A DNA stretch of 64,000 nucleotides from Pseudoxanthomonas sp. PXM01 (GCF_014851815.1 NZ_JACVAJ010000004.1:51475-115474); one strand, 5' to 3'. Counted from the stretch's first letter, positions 28,233-36,974 are shown. The notes: a model not told the origin generated them from the letters alone. Numbers and translations: made by a program.

Positions 28233-29705
28233 ATGAGGACGTTCGATACTCTTGCAACACTTCTTATCTCGTTCGCTTTCCCGCTCAGTCTCCTAGCTCA
28301 AGATCTGCCGAAGCCTCCACCCCAAGGTGGAGGCTCGCAATCAACCGCAGATGGCGGACAAGAACAACCCGCCAAATCGGCCGAAGAGACCGAAGAAACT
28401 GAAGAGCAACAAGATCAAGCTGTCACCAGTGACGGAAGGACGGTCTCGAACTCGATGCAGATTGGCGCGCTCCGCGCATCGATTGTGGAAGCTTCCGACC
28501 AGAATTGCGGCTACCAAGCAACGAGAGAGAGCGCTGATCTAGTTACAGCAGCAGTTCCCGTCCTGGTTGATGCGGGCTTTGCATTCCTATCTGCAGCGTT
28601 CAGATCCGCCTCTGGGGTTGACAACAAGACCACAACATCACAGGCGATGGCCCCAGGATCAGCTTATTCTCTCAGCGCAAAACTCGGCAATCTTGACTGG
28701 GCGCTTTCCAATAAGTGCCTTCTTGTAACTGGCGGCCCAGACAACAGTTTCAAAGCACTATTTGGCCTTGTTCTATCTCCTGATAGATCAGCGTATCGGC
28801 TGGATCTCTACGAGCTCGCTTATCCCAAGCAACTTCGTAAGGGTAGAAAGGTTGAGGGGATGGCTCTAGCGTTCTCAATGCGCGACTCTTCACAGAGAGT
28901 ACTAAGCAGCGCGATATTCTCGGGTCCATTCTTGCCAAGTCAGGATCTGCATCGTGACCCGAAAGGAGAGATCACTTCTGGATGGATGGCGCTCCCGCCA
29001 ATCTCTGGACAGACAAAGACAAATCTCGAGCGCTATAGGGCTCTGTGTCAACGCAAACTGGCGTATGCATTGAGGCACGCAAACAGCTTGAAGGGGGCCG
29101 CGAAATCGCAAGCTTTGTCGAATATAGTCGCCGATGAGGCGCCGTGCGGCCTGGCTGGCTCTCTTCCGATCGAGCCCCCCATCAACGAGCAGAGCTGGGA
29201 TGCCTGGAGCAATCTTGAGACCGAACAGCTCTACATGCAGCTAATCAAAGCTATGCCTGTCACATTCGTTGTGGACATTACAGAAACACGAAACGTAAAT
29301 CAGTTTCTACTTAACTTGAGTCAAGCACTTGGGCCGGAGAAGAACGCCGCTCTCAAGACCGCCGTTGTGAACATGCTCGATCCGCAGGCTCGAAAGGCAC
29401 AAGATCTCGAAGACGACACAGCACTCATTGACTACCAACTCGCGAGATCTAACTTCGATAGTGCCACTTTTGTCTACAAAGAAGCTGCTGAGATCACGAA
29501 AGCTGCCGAGAGTGTGCTAGCTGCTGCCATCCAATCCGGCGATAACGAATCAATTATCGAGGCTAGGGGAAAGCTATCCATCGCTAGAACGGATCAGTTC
29601 ACAAAGAAACAAGCTGTTATCAGTAGTTACAAGTTGATGCTAAGCGCCGCGTCCGCGGCTGGAATTGGTCTCAATCATCAAGCTGAGCTTTCCTTGATTA
29701 GGTAG
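28233..29705 (+). CDS. Exported protein of unknown function, partner of the protease
   Basis: A 490-residue protein with a signal peptide (residues 1-22, LLAQ), an acidic low-complexity linker (residues 25-65, Glu/Gln-rich), and then a mixed domain. The C-terminal 120 residues look helical with possible coiled coil (RKAQDLEDDTALIDYQLARS, then AAEITKAAESVLAAAI). Cysteines near residues 92, 160, 272 and 305 could form disulfides. It follows the protease gene with its own AGGAG site. No family is recognised. The context suggests a substrate, inhibitor or regulator of the protease. Confidence 0.6.
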   Translation: MRTFDTLATLLISFAFPLSLLAQDLPKPPPQGGGSQSTADGGQEQPAKSAEETEETEEQQDQAVTSDGRTVSNSMQIGALRASIVEASDQNCGYQATRESADLVTAAVPVLVDAGFAFLSAAFRSASGVDNKTTTSQAMAPGSAYSLSAKLGNLDWALSNKCLLVTGGPDNSFKALFGLVLSPDRSAYRLDLYELAYPKQLRKGRKVEGMALAFSMRDSSQRVLSSAIFSGPFLPSQDLHRDPKGEITSGWMALPPISGQTKTNLERYRALCQRKLAYALRHANSLKGAAKSQALSNIVADEAPCGLAGSLPIEPPINEQSWDAWSNLETEQLYMQLIKAMPVTFVVDITETRNVNQFLLNLSQALGPEKNAALKTAVVNMLDPQARKAQDLEDDTALIDYQLARSNFDSATFVYKEAAEITKAAESVLAAAIQSGDNESIIEARGKLSIARTDQFTKKQAVISSYKLMLSAASAAGIGLNHQAELSLIR

Positions 29706-29734
29706 ATGGGAAACAGATCTTTACCATGTCTGAG

Positions 29735-30060
29735 AATGAGCTATGAACTGACTCTCCCCGGCTTTCGTAGCCGCCCAGAAGTCTGAAGATCCCCATTGCG
29801 GCTCGGCCTCTATAGGAGACGCGCCTAGCTTGAAGCCATGACAACGCTTGGGGTTGTAGAACATCCCGACGTAGTCCAACACTCTTCCTCAAGCTTCGTC
29901 ACGTGCGAGGTAGATCCTGCACTTGATCCGCTCTCGCTTAAGCAACTGGAAAAGTCCGCCAGCGACCGCGTTGTCGCTGCAGTTGCCACGCCAGTTCGCG
30001 CTACAGACGATGCCATAAGCCTTCAGGAAGGCTTGCTATTGAACTAGCGACCGCACGTAC
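29735..30060 (-). pseudogene. Degenerate IS3-family transposase (orfB) C-terminal remnant
   Basis: Read on the minus strand, a frame gives FLKAYGIVCSANWRGNCSDN, AVAGGLFQLLKRERIKCRIY, then LARDEA-stop-GRVLDYVGMFYNPKRCHGF. This is the conserved end of the IS3 orfB integrase core (normally SMSRRGNCHDNAVAESFF and FYNPKRRHG). At least two in-frame stops and lost catalytic-region residues (AGG for AES, which removes the catalytic Glu) show it is dead. No inverted repeats of the IS were found. 30,061-30,180 holds nothing I can identify. Confidence 0.75.
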
Positions 30061-30180
30061 ACTTCATCCACGGCCATGGCAACCTGGAGCTTAAGCTGCA
30101 TGCCTCTTACTGACTAGCAGCGAGGGATCATTCAGCACCCACATAGCGCTGACCTTCAAAAGCTCAGCTTGAACCAACAT

Positions 30181-30738
30181 TCACGCCTCCCGCTGCGCAG
30201 CTTGGATGATCCCATTGCATACATACAGACAGTTTCGGACAGTGCTCTCAACTTTCTCAAAGAAAGCATCATCTAGCACCAGGTCTTGCGGGCCTCCACT
30301 GTAGTACTGCAGGAGATAACCGGCGTCCTGCTCATGCAACACCCTTCCATGCGCAAAGGCATTGCGCCAGTTCATAACCTTGTTGAGGTCGGCTTTCAGC
30401 TCTTTGATGACCCGTGCTTCCAAGGCGCCGGTATGTTCCAGCAGCCGGGTGAAGACGCGACGCTTGAAAGCAAATGAAAAGTCGGATGTCCCCATGATCT
30501 CCGCGACAAAGAATTCTCGCGGCTTGTGGACTTCATCTGCTTTGCGGAACAGAAGCCTGCTCACCGCCTCGATCATGCGGCTTTCAAGCAGTACCGTAAC
30601 CATGATCAGCTCAGCGCCGTTCTTCTCGATCGTAGCGAGGTCGTCAAGCCCCTGCGCTCCGGAAGAAGTTGTCTTCGGACGACTGCCTTCCAGATGAAAC
30701 AGCACAGTTAACTCTTTAGGGAAACGCAATTCTTTCAT
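30181..30738 (-). CDS. HEPN-like protein with Rx4H motif
   Basis: A 185-residue, mostly helical protein. Near the C-terminal third is RNAFAHGR (Arg125 to His130), matching the R-x4-6-H motif of HEPN ribonucleases, which are common toxins in defence and toxin-antitoxin systems. The preceding helices (MIEAVSRLLFRKADEV, VFTRLLEHTGALEARVIKELKADLNKVMNWR) fit the HEPN four-helix core. No known subfamily is recognised. It is the last of four minus-strand genes (32,560 to 30,181) that may be one cassette. Confidence 0.55.
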   Translation of the reverse strand: MKELRFPKELTVLFHLEGSRPKTTSSGAQGLDDLATIEKNGAELIMVTVLLESRMIEAVSRLLFRKADEVHKPREFFVAEIMGTSDFSFAFKRRVFTRLLEHTGALEARVIKELKADLNKVMNWRNAFAHGRVLHEQDAGYLLQYYSGGPQDLVLDDAFFEKVESTVRNCLYVCNGIIQAAQREA

Positions 30739-30797
30739 GGCAAACCTGCCACCCTGGTTAAGTCTCGCAGCAAAGCAGCGTTGGCTTGAATGAACCG

Positions 30798-31487
30798 TTA
30801 GGACTCGCCACCACGCACGAAATCATCGGCTGAGAGCACTGGAAAGCCGATAGTCCTTGTTACGTGAAACGGTTGGCCGCCCCCAGTCACTCCGGCTAAG
30901 GCGAGATAAGAAGCACCCATCGCCTCAGTTTTCTCCTTGAATGACTCACCGGCGCGCATCAGCTCAACCCAGCCCCTACGCAGTGCTTGCGGCCAAAGAA
31001 TGCTAACCGGGACACAAAGACCACGCTCAAGCCTTAAGAAGGCGAGTCCTTTTCGCTCGCTCCATTGCTCTGCGTCAAAATCGAACCGGAAGAGTAGTTG
31101 CTCTTCGCTGGATTCAGCGTGACGCCAACAAATGTAGAGTCCCTTCAGCTGACAGTCGTTGATGAAAAGCCCAGCGGGGCCGGCAAAAGCATCGATGATT
31201 GGCTTGAGGCAGTTATCAATGTCCGCCTTGGCATCAGTCTCATACCTACTCCTTGCTGGTACCAGCCATGTGATCTCAAGAACAATCTGTCCCGTTAGAA
31301 TGAACTGATAGCGAGAAAGTTTGGTCCTGATCGCCGACAGATAGCCATCCCGGACAGCCTTGCTGGCTTGCACGGATGCGGGCGCACCAGGTATCACAAT
31401 CTCGATTCTCCCAAAGGGGGAAGGAATCAGTCCTGCGTCAGCCTTGTCTATCGCCTCAGTTAGCTCATCGTCCATGATGCCACCCAT
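30798..31487 (-). CDS. RusA-like Holliday-junction endonuclease
   Basis: A 229-residue protein with a RusA-like core: Asp89-x-Asp91-Asn-x3-Lys95-x3-Asp99 followed by LFINDCQLKGL with Asp111. These correspond to the metal-binding Asp70, Asp72, Lys76 and Asp91 of E. coli RusA, which resolves four-way junctions as a dimer. The C-terminal 110 residues (from about 120) are extra and unrecognised, since RusA itself is about 120 residues. RusA genes usually belong to prophages, yet no phage genes lie nearby. Start: ATG 31487 abuts the upstream stop; ATG 31475, with GGTGG before it, is equally possible. Confidence 0.7.
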   Translation of the reverse strand: MGGIMDDELTEAIDKADAGLIPSPFGRIEIVIPGAPASVQASKAVRDGYLSAIRTKLSRYQFILTGQIVLEITWLVPARSRYETDAKADIDNCLKPIIDAFAGPAGLFINDCQLKGLYICWRHAESSEEQLLFRFDFDAEQWSERKGLAFLRLERGLCVPVSILWPQALRRGWVELMRAGESFKEKTEAMGASYLALAGVTGGGQPFHVTRTIGFPVLSADDFVRGGES

Positions 31488-31697
31488 CTAGTCGACCAAG
31501 CCGTGATAGTGACCAACCGCCACGACAGCGCCCACAAATCGCTTCGCGGTAGCCAGATCCATGATAACTACGTTGCCGTCTACGGAAAGATAGATGCTGT
31601 CCTCTGCGTAGTAGGATGAGCGACCAAGCTCAACGTTCATTGAAGATTCTCCACCTTGATCCTTGATTGTCTCTTCGAAGTACATGGTTGTCGCCAT
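31488..31697 (-). CDS. Small unknown protein in the HEPN/RusA cassette
   Basis: A 69-residue protein starting MATTMYFEETIKDQGG, with a GGAGGC ribosome-binding site five bases before the ATG. It has a beta-rich pattern (SIYLSVDGNVVIMDLATAKRFVGAVV). Its stop abuts the RusA-like start, so the two are coupled. The family is not recognised. Its size and position would suit a regulator or antitoxin for the neighbouring HEPN proteins; this is a guess from context. Confidence 0.55.
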   Translation of the reverse strand: MATTMYFEETIKDQGGESSMNVELGRSSYYAEDSIYLSVDGNVVIMDLATAKRFVGAVVAVGHYHGLVD

Positions 31698-31777
31698 AAA
31701 GCCTCCGTTGGCTACGATTGAGATTCTTTCTTCGAACACGCGAACCGGGCCGGCGCCAATGTTCCGCGCACGTGCGG

Positions 31778-32560
31778 CTATTCTCTGGCTCCCCTCTTCT
31801 CTCCCCTTAAGCGCCTGTCACGCTCCTGGCTGTACGCATTGACGACATCTTTTGGCAAATGAACATACTTCAGCACCTCGTCAATTAGGTCAGGATTAAG
31901 AGAAAGAGGCGAATTTGTGAAGTGAGTTCGGCTTCGCCACAGCACATGCTTGCGCTTATGCCCATTGAAGAACATGTTCTTCCACACTAGCGTAGCCCTG
32001 GCCGGATGTGTCCTCTTGGCCAGAATTTTCTCCAGTTGCCCCCCTGCGACGGAGATGCGCTGAGAAGGATCATCCCTCGATCGCCGAATTTGCTCCAGCA
32101 GCGGCTCCAACATTTCCACTTTCTTCTCGCCAACATCCATCGAGTACTTCAAGACGCGACAGTAGGGGCGGAGCTCCCAAACCGCCTTGTCCAACTTCAG
32201 TAGCTCGCGATCATGCACATGGTAAGGAGTTTCGAGGTATCGGAACCTACCGTACGTATCCAGATGCTCAATGATCTCAAGGCTAGGCTTCGAAAGCTGA
32301 ATCTTGAACGGCAACGACTTGTCAGCCAATGCCATCGCTTCCGCCAAGCTATGTCCGAGGAACGTCTTCTGCGGCTTAGGAACCCGGTTGTACAGGAGAA
32401 TTGCCTTGAGATATTTCTCGATAGCTTGAAGTCCCGCCCACATGAACTGAGGGTATAGCTCCATACGATATGCGGCACGTGCAGACACATAGTCCATGTC
32501 CGCTGTATGGCGGAAGCTACGAGTCGCGAAGTCGTTTATGTGGGCTTCGATGTTATCCAT
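31778..32560 (-). CDS. HEPN-domain protein
   Basis: A 260-residue protein whose first 140 residues match the HEPN (PF05168-like) pattern: MDYVSARAAYRMELYPQFMW, AGLQAIEKYLKAILLY, then FLGHSLAEAM. The Glu-Lys-x2-Lys-Ala helix and the His of GHSL are typical. The usual C-terminal Rx4-6H is replaced by RFRYLETPYHVH, so catalysis is uncertain. The last 100 residues are basic (HKRKHVLWRSRTHF, RDRRLRGEKRG) and may bind nucleic acid. The ATG has GAGG before it. It is the first gene of the minus-strand cassette with the small protein, RusA-like and Rx4H genes. Confidence 0.65.
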   Translation of the reverse strand: MDNIEAHINDFATRSFRHTADMDYVSARAAYRMELYPQFMWAGLQAIEKYLKAILLYNRVPKPQKTFLGHSLAEAMALADKSLPFKIQLSKPSLEIIEHLDTYGRFRYLETPYHVHDRELLKLDKAVWELRPYCRVLKYSMDVGEKKVEMLEPLLEQIRRSRDDPSQRISVAGGQLEKILAKRTHPARATLVWKNMFFNGHKRKHVLWRSRTHFTNSPLSLNPDLIDEVLKYVHLPKDVVNAYSQERDRRLRGEKRGARE

Positions 32561-32568
32561 AGAGCCTC

Positions 32569-33174
32569 ATGGCGGTCGCTGCGATTGCGCTGAGAGTTGT
32601 TAGAAGCTGGAAGTCGCCAGGCTGGTCTCGCGCCCCCCATCTAGCACAGCCTAATGAGCCACTAAGACTCTTCACCTTGCGGGTTCTTACTGCCCCCATG
32701 CCCGACGTGTTGAGGCAAAGGCTCTTCAACGTGGGAAGTGAGTTCATTGGTACCAAGAATCCTAATGGTCTCAACGTAGCGATCATTCACCCTATCAACT
32801 ATCCGCACAAGATGGTGCCATTGCTCACCCTTTCGGTAGTAGCTCGGGCCATCTCGTCGTCAGTTCGTACGGATGACAGGAAAGCACGCTCAGGAGTACC
32901 AGGGTTCATCCATGAGAGTTCCTGTAAAGAGGAGCTTGAACGGTTTAAGCAGCAGAACGTCGAGTGGCTGCAACGCCTTCTTCTCAGGCACAAGCAAGAC
33001 CTACGCCTGCCGACTGGGATGCAGGAAGGCGAGCTTGCACAAATCATATTTGCATCATTAGAGGGAATGATGCTGGTCTCCCTTCTCCAACCGGAGCCAG
33101 CAGGCGTATTTCAAAGGATGGTCGGTGGTTGGTTCAGCACCATTGTGCCAAGCGGATTCACCCTTGATCTCTGA
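32569..33174 (+). pseudogene. Possible remnant of a TetR-like regulator (C-terminal part only)
   Basis: The frame is open for 201 codons. The last 80 (CKEELERFKQQNVEWLQRLL, then LAQIIFASLEGMMLVSLLQP) resemble the ligand-binding end of TetR-family regulators, with the familiar leucine-rich EG-hydrophobic helix. No N-terminal helix-turn-helix is visible, and the ATG lies only eight bases from the divergent HEPN start. I regard it as a truncated relic, or a chance frame in the first 100 codons. Confidence 0.3.
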
Positions 33175-33229
33175 CTCAGATCTACTGCATTAGGAGCGTG
33201 ATAGTAAGTCGCGCCGACGTACGACCCTC

Positions 33230-33475
33230 TCAGGCGCCATCTTTAGGCTCTGATTTCTTCGCTGCCAACGCTTCAAGTAGCGTGTTCAGATCAGCAAGCA
33301 CTTCTTCATGCGGGACCGATGGCCGCGGATCGTTCCTCGCCGCTTCAACTTTTTGCTTCAGCCAGTTGTCATAGGCTGCCTGCTCAGCTTCCGTCAGTGG
33401 CTTGTCTTCTTCGCTGGTCACGAGCTGGTCCCGACCCGACACGAAGCGCACTGTAGTGCATTGCCATGCGCACAA
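33230..33475 (-). CDS. PaaA2/stability-determinant-like antitoxin, without toxin
   Basis: A short acidic protein (81 residues, or 63 if the GTG at 33,421 is used). Its core AYDNWLKQKVEAARNDPRPS followed by VPHEEVLADLNTLL matches the PaaA2-like antitoxins that normally precede a ParE/RelE toxin. Downstream there are only about 55 bases before the next opposing frame, so no toxin is present. It could be a retained anti-addiction factor. It faces the AAA+ gene across a perfect palindrome at 33,545. The start is uncertain. Confidence 0.6.
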   Translation of the reverse strand: MCAWQCTTVRFVSGRDQLVTSEEDKPLTEAEQAAYDNWLKQKVEAARNDPRPSVPHEEVLADLNTLLEALAAKKSEPKDGA

Positions 33476-33544
33476 CTACCGTCCAACTCGTGCTTTAAAG
33501 CGCTGATTCCATCCAAGAGAAGCAACTGAAGATGACGTGCAATG

Positions 33545-33563
33545 ACATCACGTCACGTGATGT
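33545..33563. promoter_or_regulatory. 19-bp operator-like palindrome
   Basis: ACATCACGTCACGTGATGT is a perfect 9-bp inverted repeat around one C. It lies between the divergent antitoxin-like and AAA+ genes, 70 bases before the antitoxin frame and 88 before the AAA+ ATG. Antitoxins of this class often autoregulate, so it is a plausible operator for either gene. The remainder of 33,476-33,650 is AT-richer and non-coding. Confidence 0.5.
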
Positions 33564-33650
33564 TGGATGTGAAATTTCATCCCATAAACGGGGGCACAAG
33601 GAGTTTTTAGAAGTGATCTAATTGAGTTGAACTTCACTGCCTCGTTAGCC

Positions 33651-34841
33651 ATGACAACGAAGAACCCGATCCCAAGCGGATACACGTTTGGTGACTACCT
33701 CGTCCTGATACCAGAGCAACTGGCCAACGCCCCAGCGGCCCCGCCACCACCGATCAATGCGCAAGCCACATCAACGCCTGACGTACCGCAGGCACCTCAT
33801 GAAGCCCCTGTCCTGCGCAAGCGTTCCCGGCGTCAGCGCCCCACCGTGCAGGTCTATAGCGAACAGGACGTGCAGCAGGTAGAGAGCAGCATGCAAAGCC
33901 TCTCTCGAAACAATGATCGTCGTAAGAACTATGAGGCAATGCTGACGCTTCTGCGTAAGAGCCAACCACTTGGTGTGCGCCGGCTCGTCGAGGTGCCGCG
34001 CAGTTTCGGCAAGGCGCTAGATGAGCTAGAAGAGCAGATGCCTAACTTCAAACAGGTGATTGCCACTGTCAGGAGCATGCTGGCGCTTCAGGTCGCGGGT
34101 GACGGCAGCTTCCAGCTACCGCCTATGCTTCTGGCAGGCGATCCGGGAGTAGGGAAAACGTACTTTGCCATGCGCCTGGCTAAGCTGTTGGGTGCCGGCT
34201 TTGACATGATCAGCATGGAGGGCGCAACTAGCCCTATGTCACTCATCGGGCTGGAGCAGCATTACTACACATCTAGCCCTGGAAAGGTCTTCGACCTGCT
34301 AGTCCAAGGTGACACGGCCAATCCGGTGTTCGTGGTCGACGAGCTGGATAAGGCCTCAAGCGACGCCAGGCATCCTCCGGCAAATGCGCTATACCAGCTG
34401 CTTGAGGTCGAGACAGCCAAACGTTTCTGTGATCAGTCGTGCCTGCAGGTACAACTGGATGCGAGCCGCATCAACTGGATCGTCACCGCTAACTACCTGT
34501 CCCTGATTCCGGTACCGATTCTCTCCCGACTGAACACGTTCTATGTACCCAGTCCCACCGGCGCCGAGCGCGTCAAGATTGCTGGGACGATCTATCGAGA
34601 TCTCAGGAAGCAGATGGCCTGGGGAAAGCGATTCGAGCCGGAGCTTCCACTCCGCACGGCGAAGACGCTCGCCGGGTCTGCAGGATCGGTCAGACCCATG
34701 AAGTCCTTGCTGCGCCTGGCTTTTGCCAACGCCTATCTGAGGAAGAGCAGAGTCGTCGACCCCTCCGACGTCAGCTTGGCGATGCGATGCGCAATGCCAC
34801 TCCCGGATATTGAACATCTAGAGGTTGCTGGTCACGCCTGA
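33651..34841 (+). CDS. AAA+ ATPase, MoxR/Lon-type
   Basis: A 396-residue protein with an N-terminal Pro/Ala-rich region (residues 20-60), a helical linker, and one AAA+ module. Walker A is GDPGVGKTY (Lys169), Walker B VFVVDELDKA, sensor 1 WIVTANYLSLIPVP, and the arginine-finger/sensor-2 region follows. The TGASPMSLIG-like pore segment resembles Lon/MoxR ATPases, but no protease domain is present. ATG 33,651 is used; an upstream TTG lacks a ribosome-binding site. It stands alone with a small unknown gene downstream; partners such as VWA proteins are missing. The substrate is unknown. Confidence 0.7.
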   Translation: MTTKNPIPSGYTFGDYLVLIPEQLANAPAAPPPPINAQATSTPDVPQAPHEAPVLRKRSRRQRPTVQVYSEQDVQQVESSMQSLSRNNDRRKNYEAMLTLLRKSQPLGVRRLVEVPRSFGKALDELEEQMPNFKQVIATVRSMLALQVAGDGSFQLPPMLLAGDPGVGKTYFAMRLAKLLGAGFDMISMEGATSPMSLIGLEQHYYTSSPGKVFDLLVQGDTANPVFVVDELDKASSDARHPPANALYQLLEVETAKRFCDQSCLQVQLDASRINWIVTANYLSLIPVPILSRLNTFYVPSPTGAERVKIAGTIYRDLRKQMAWGKRFEPELPLRTAKTLAGSAGSVRPMKSLLRLAFANAYLRKSRVVDPSDVSLAMRCAMPLPDIEHLEVAGHA

Positions 34842-34903
34842 GTCGTTCAAGACGGGCACCGCGATGCCGCTATATGGGTCTCCCCCGAAACGAGACCATG
34901 ATC

Positions 34904-35188
34904 ATGTCAGATGCTTCCTATCAGTATCTCTCTGCCGACGGCTGGTACATGACCTTCCCAAGCCCTGCTGGCGCGCCTTCTGCACGCACATTCTTCCGTG
35001 TTGCGCTTTGGCGGATCGAGAGTGATGGTTCTGTACAGGGCTTGATCTCCCCGCGTCTGTCCAAAGAACATGCAGCCCAACCCGTAAGCCTGATCAATCC
35101 TCCGCTCGCAGAAGGTGGCCAATACGTCCACATTGATGACCTGACTGCCGAGGATCGCCAGCACATTACAGAGCGTCGGTTCTCTTAA
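34904..35188 (+). CDS. Small protein of unknown function
   Basis: A 94-residue protein starting MSDASYQYLSADGWYM; in-frame starts at 34,898 and 34,874 are alternatives. It appears to be a compact alpha/beta domain (TFFRVALWRIESDGSVQGLI, then GGQYVHIDDLTAEDRQHI). It is 62 bases downstream of the AAA+ gene on the same strand and could be its partner. The family is not recognised. Confidence 0.45.
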   Translation: MSDASYQYLSADGWYMTFPSPAGAPSARTFFRVALWRIESDGSVQGLISPRLSKEHAAQPVSLINPPLAEGGQYVHIDDLTAEDRQHITERRFS

Positions 35189-35286
35189 GACGACTCGCTC
35201 GGTAGCTGTCATATCCTCCAAGTCTTGCCCGGCGCCCCTGCTCGAAGGGGCGCATGACGCGGATGAGCGACCTTACTGGTTCCGCG

Positions 35287-35757
35287 CTAGGCAAGCCAAG
35301 CATGCGACGAAGCAGCTGTCACGTTCAAGCCGGGCGACTGGGTGAAAACATGTAGGGGTTGTCCTACATCCGAGATCGCATCGAACTCGTCTGGCAGGAC
35401 ATTCATCTTGACGATCCAGGAAGACGAACCGCCTGATCCAGACTGCGCATTCAAGACATTGAGGTGTTGCGTTTCGGTTGTTCGCTTTTGGCTTGGCGCC
35501 CGTTGCGCAGCTCTGAAGTGCCTATTTCTCCAGTGCGCACACTCATGGGCACGTGGGCTGTTCCGTGCGTTGATCCACCGCTCTATGAACCGTTTGGCTT
35601 GGGCTACGCTGGCAGCTTTGAAGTGAAACTCCTTCTGCCAATATTTGAACTTCGTGGTGCCGTCCGGCTGGATACTCGCAATACACCCATAATTTCGATA
35701 CAGACAGGCGCCACCATCGGCGGCGTCGGCCCAGCGACAGGAGGGAGGGAGCATCAT
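35287..35757 (-). CDS. Possible small protein, unknown
   Basis: A 156-codon open frame. The N-terminal portion GACLYRNYGCIASIQPDG, then FHFKAASVAQAKRFIERW, has the look of a real small DNA-associated domain (short beta-hairpin followed by an amphipathic helix). The C-terminal 80 residues look random, and the neighbouring frames are also open. It could be real, truncated or spurious. The stretch 35,189-35,286 is empty. Confidence 0.3.
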   Translation of the reverse strand: MMLPPSCRWADAADGGACLYRNYGCIASIQPDGTTKFKYWQKEFHFKAASVAQAKRFIERWINARNSPRAHECAHWRNRHFRAAQRAPSQKRTTETQHLNVLNAQSGSGGSSSWIVKMNVLPDEFDAISDVGQPLHVFTQSPGLNVTAASSHAWLA

Positions 35758-35888
35758 GCCGAAATCCTACGAGCGGCAGTCTCAAGAGGTGAGACCGCCT
35801 CTCTCGAAGCAGCCTGTCATATGGTCTATTGAGGCAGCCACCGCTCTACTTCCGTATGCTCGTAAAGCAGACGCGCACGGGAGTCCCT

Positions 35889-36974
35889 ATGGATGAGAGC
35901 TCGACCACTACATACCCACAACTTGCATTCCTGCCATGGCTGATGGGCGTCCGGAAGGGCGACTTTGGTCCAATTCGGCTCTCGGCTTTCGAGCGCGGGA
36001 ACAAGCCAAGTCGTCTTAGAGGTTTGGGCCAGAATGAGTTTGACCAAGCGCTTAGCATCTACCATGACCATCCTGGCACCCCCGTCGATTGCGCTGTGCT
36101 TATCGAGGTAGATGACTGGAAACTTGGTCAACCGCTGGACGCGCAGATCATCGATCGCTTAGCCCAAGCTCGTGAAGCTCTGTGTTTCGGCGCCCTTTCG
36201 AGGCGTCGCCTCTTCTGTCCCAACTCTGTCTACTGCAATTCGGACAACTTTCGCCTCGTCATAGCCCCCTTGTCGCGCTCCGTTGCCTATAGCGCGCGGA
36301 GACGAGATGGCTATTCTTTGAACGGCTGGGGCGAAGGAGAGTTTTCTTTTTCTTGTCCGCTACATGTACATAAGGAAGTGATTGAAGTAGAAGCCAAGCT
36401 CGTCAAGCTGATCATGTCTTCACCCAGCACCAGATGGCTCGACTCTGTACTGGAGTTCAACTTGGCCAATACCGATTCGCAGGATGCTGGCCTCCACGCG
36501 GAGATGGTGATGATGAAGTCTGCGTTCGAGCGACTGCTGAAGATCAATGTGACAGTGGATGCTTTCAGTGATGCTCTTGAGCTTCACCTTAGACCGCTGC
36601 TTGCCCAGCAACCAGACGATGGCGATATGCGCAAGCGTTGGGACGAGATCAGGCCTAGGTCACCTACGCTCATGGATGCGTGGGCGAGAGACTTCTGCGC
36701 GGCGAGGGGCTCGGCTGCCCATGGAGGCAAGCGAAGTGCTGTTCCACTGGGTTGGTCTCTGGCCGCTCATCTAGCGTACGCCAGCGTGCTTTTCCCACTT
36801 CTTCTCAAGGTGCTCGCGCATGGCGAGAGAGAGTACACGCTAACTGACAACGACATTCGTCGCGTTCATTTCTTAGAACACTATCTGGCCTATCAGCCCT
36901 TCTTTCCAACCACATCAATCAGACAGTCTCATGATCATCCGTGGTTTCGCATCGAGCAGGCAATCCAATCCTAG
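35889..36974 (+). CDS. Large unknown protein with C-terminal HEPN-like Rx4H motif
   Basis: A 361-residue protein starting at ATG 35,889 with GGGAG upstream. The N-terminal 200 residues are unrecognised. The C-terminal helical part contains DFCAARGSAAHGGK, in which Arg273 to His278 fits the HEPN R-x4-H motif, after helices similar to those of C-terminal HEPN modules in large defence proteins (ApeA-like layout). RNase activity is therefore possible but unproven. It stands alone, convergent with the next gene. Confidence 0.5.
   Translation: MDESSTTTYPQLAFLPWLMGVRKGDFGPIRLSAFERGNKPSRLRGLGQNEFDQALSIYHDHPGTPVDCAVLIEVDDWKLGQPLDAQIIDRLAQAREALCFGALSRRRLFCPNSVYCNSDNFRLVIAPLSRSVAYSARRRDGYSLNGWGEGEFSFSCPLHVHKEVIEVEAKLVKLIMSSPSTRWLDSVLEFNLANTDSQDAGLHAEMVMMKSAFERLLKINVTVDAFSDALELHLRPLLAQQPDDGDMRKRWDEIRPRSPTLMDAWARDFCAARGSAAHGGKRSAVPLGWSLAAHLAYASVLFPLLLKVLAHGEREYTLTDNDIRRVHFLEHYLAYQPFFPTTSIRQSHDHPWFRIEQAIQS

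Noticed and set aside
32569..33174. Functional TetR regulator
   Set aside because: No helix-turn-helix N-terminus is visible and there is no room for a promoter next to the divergent HEPN gene; kept only as a possible remnant.
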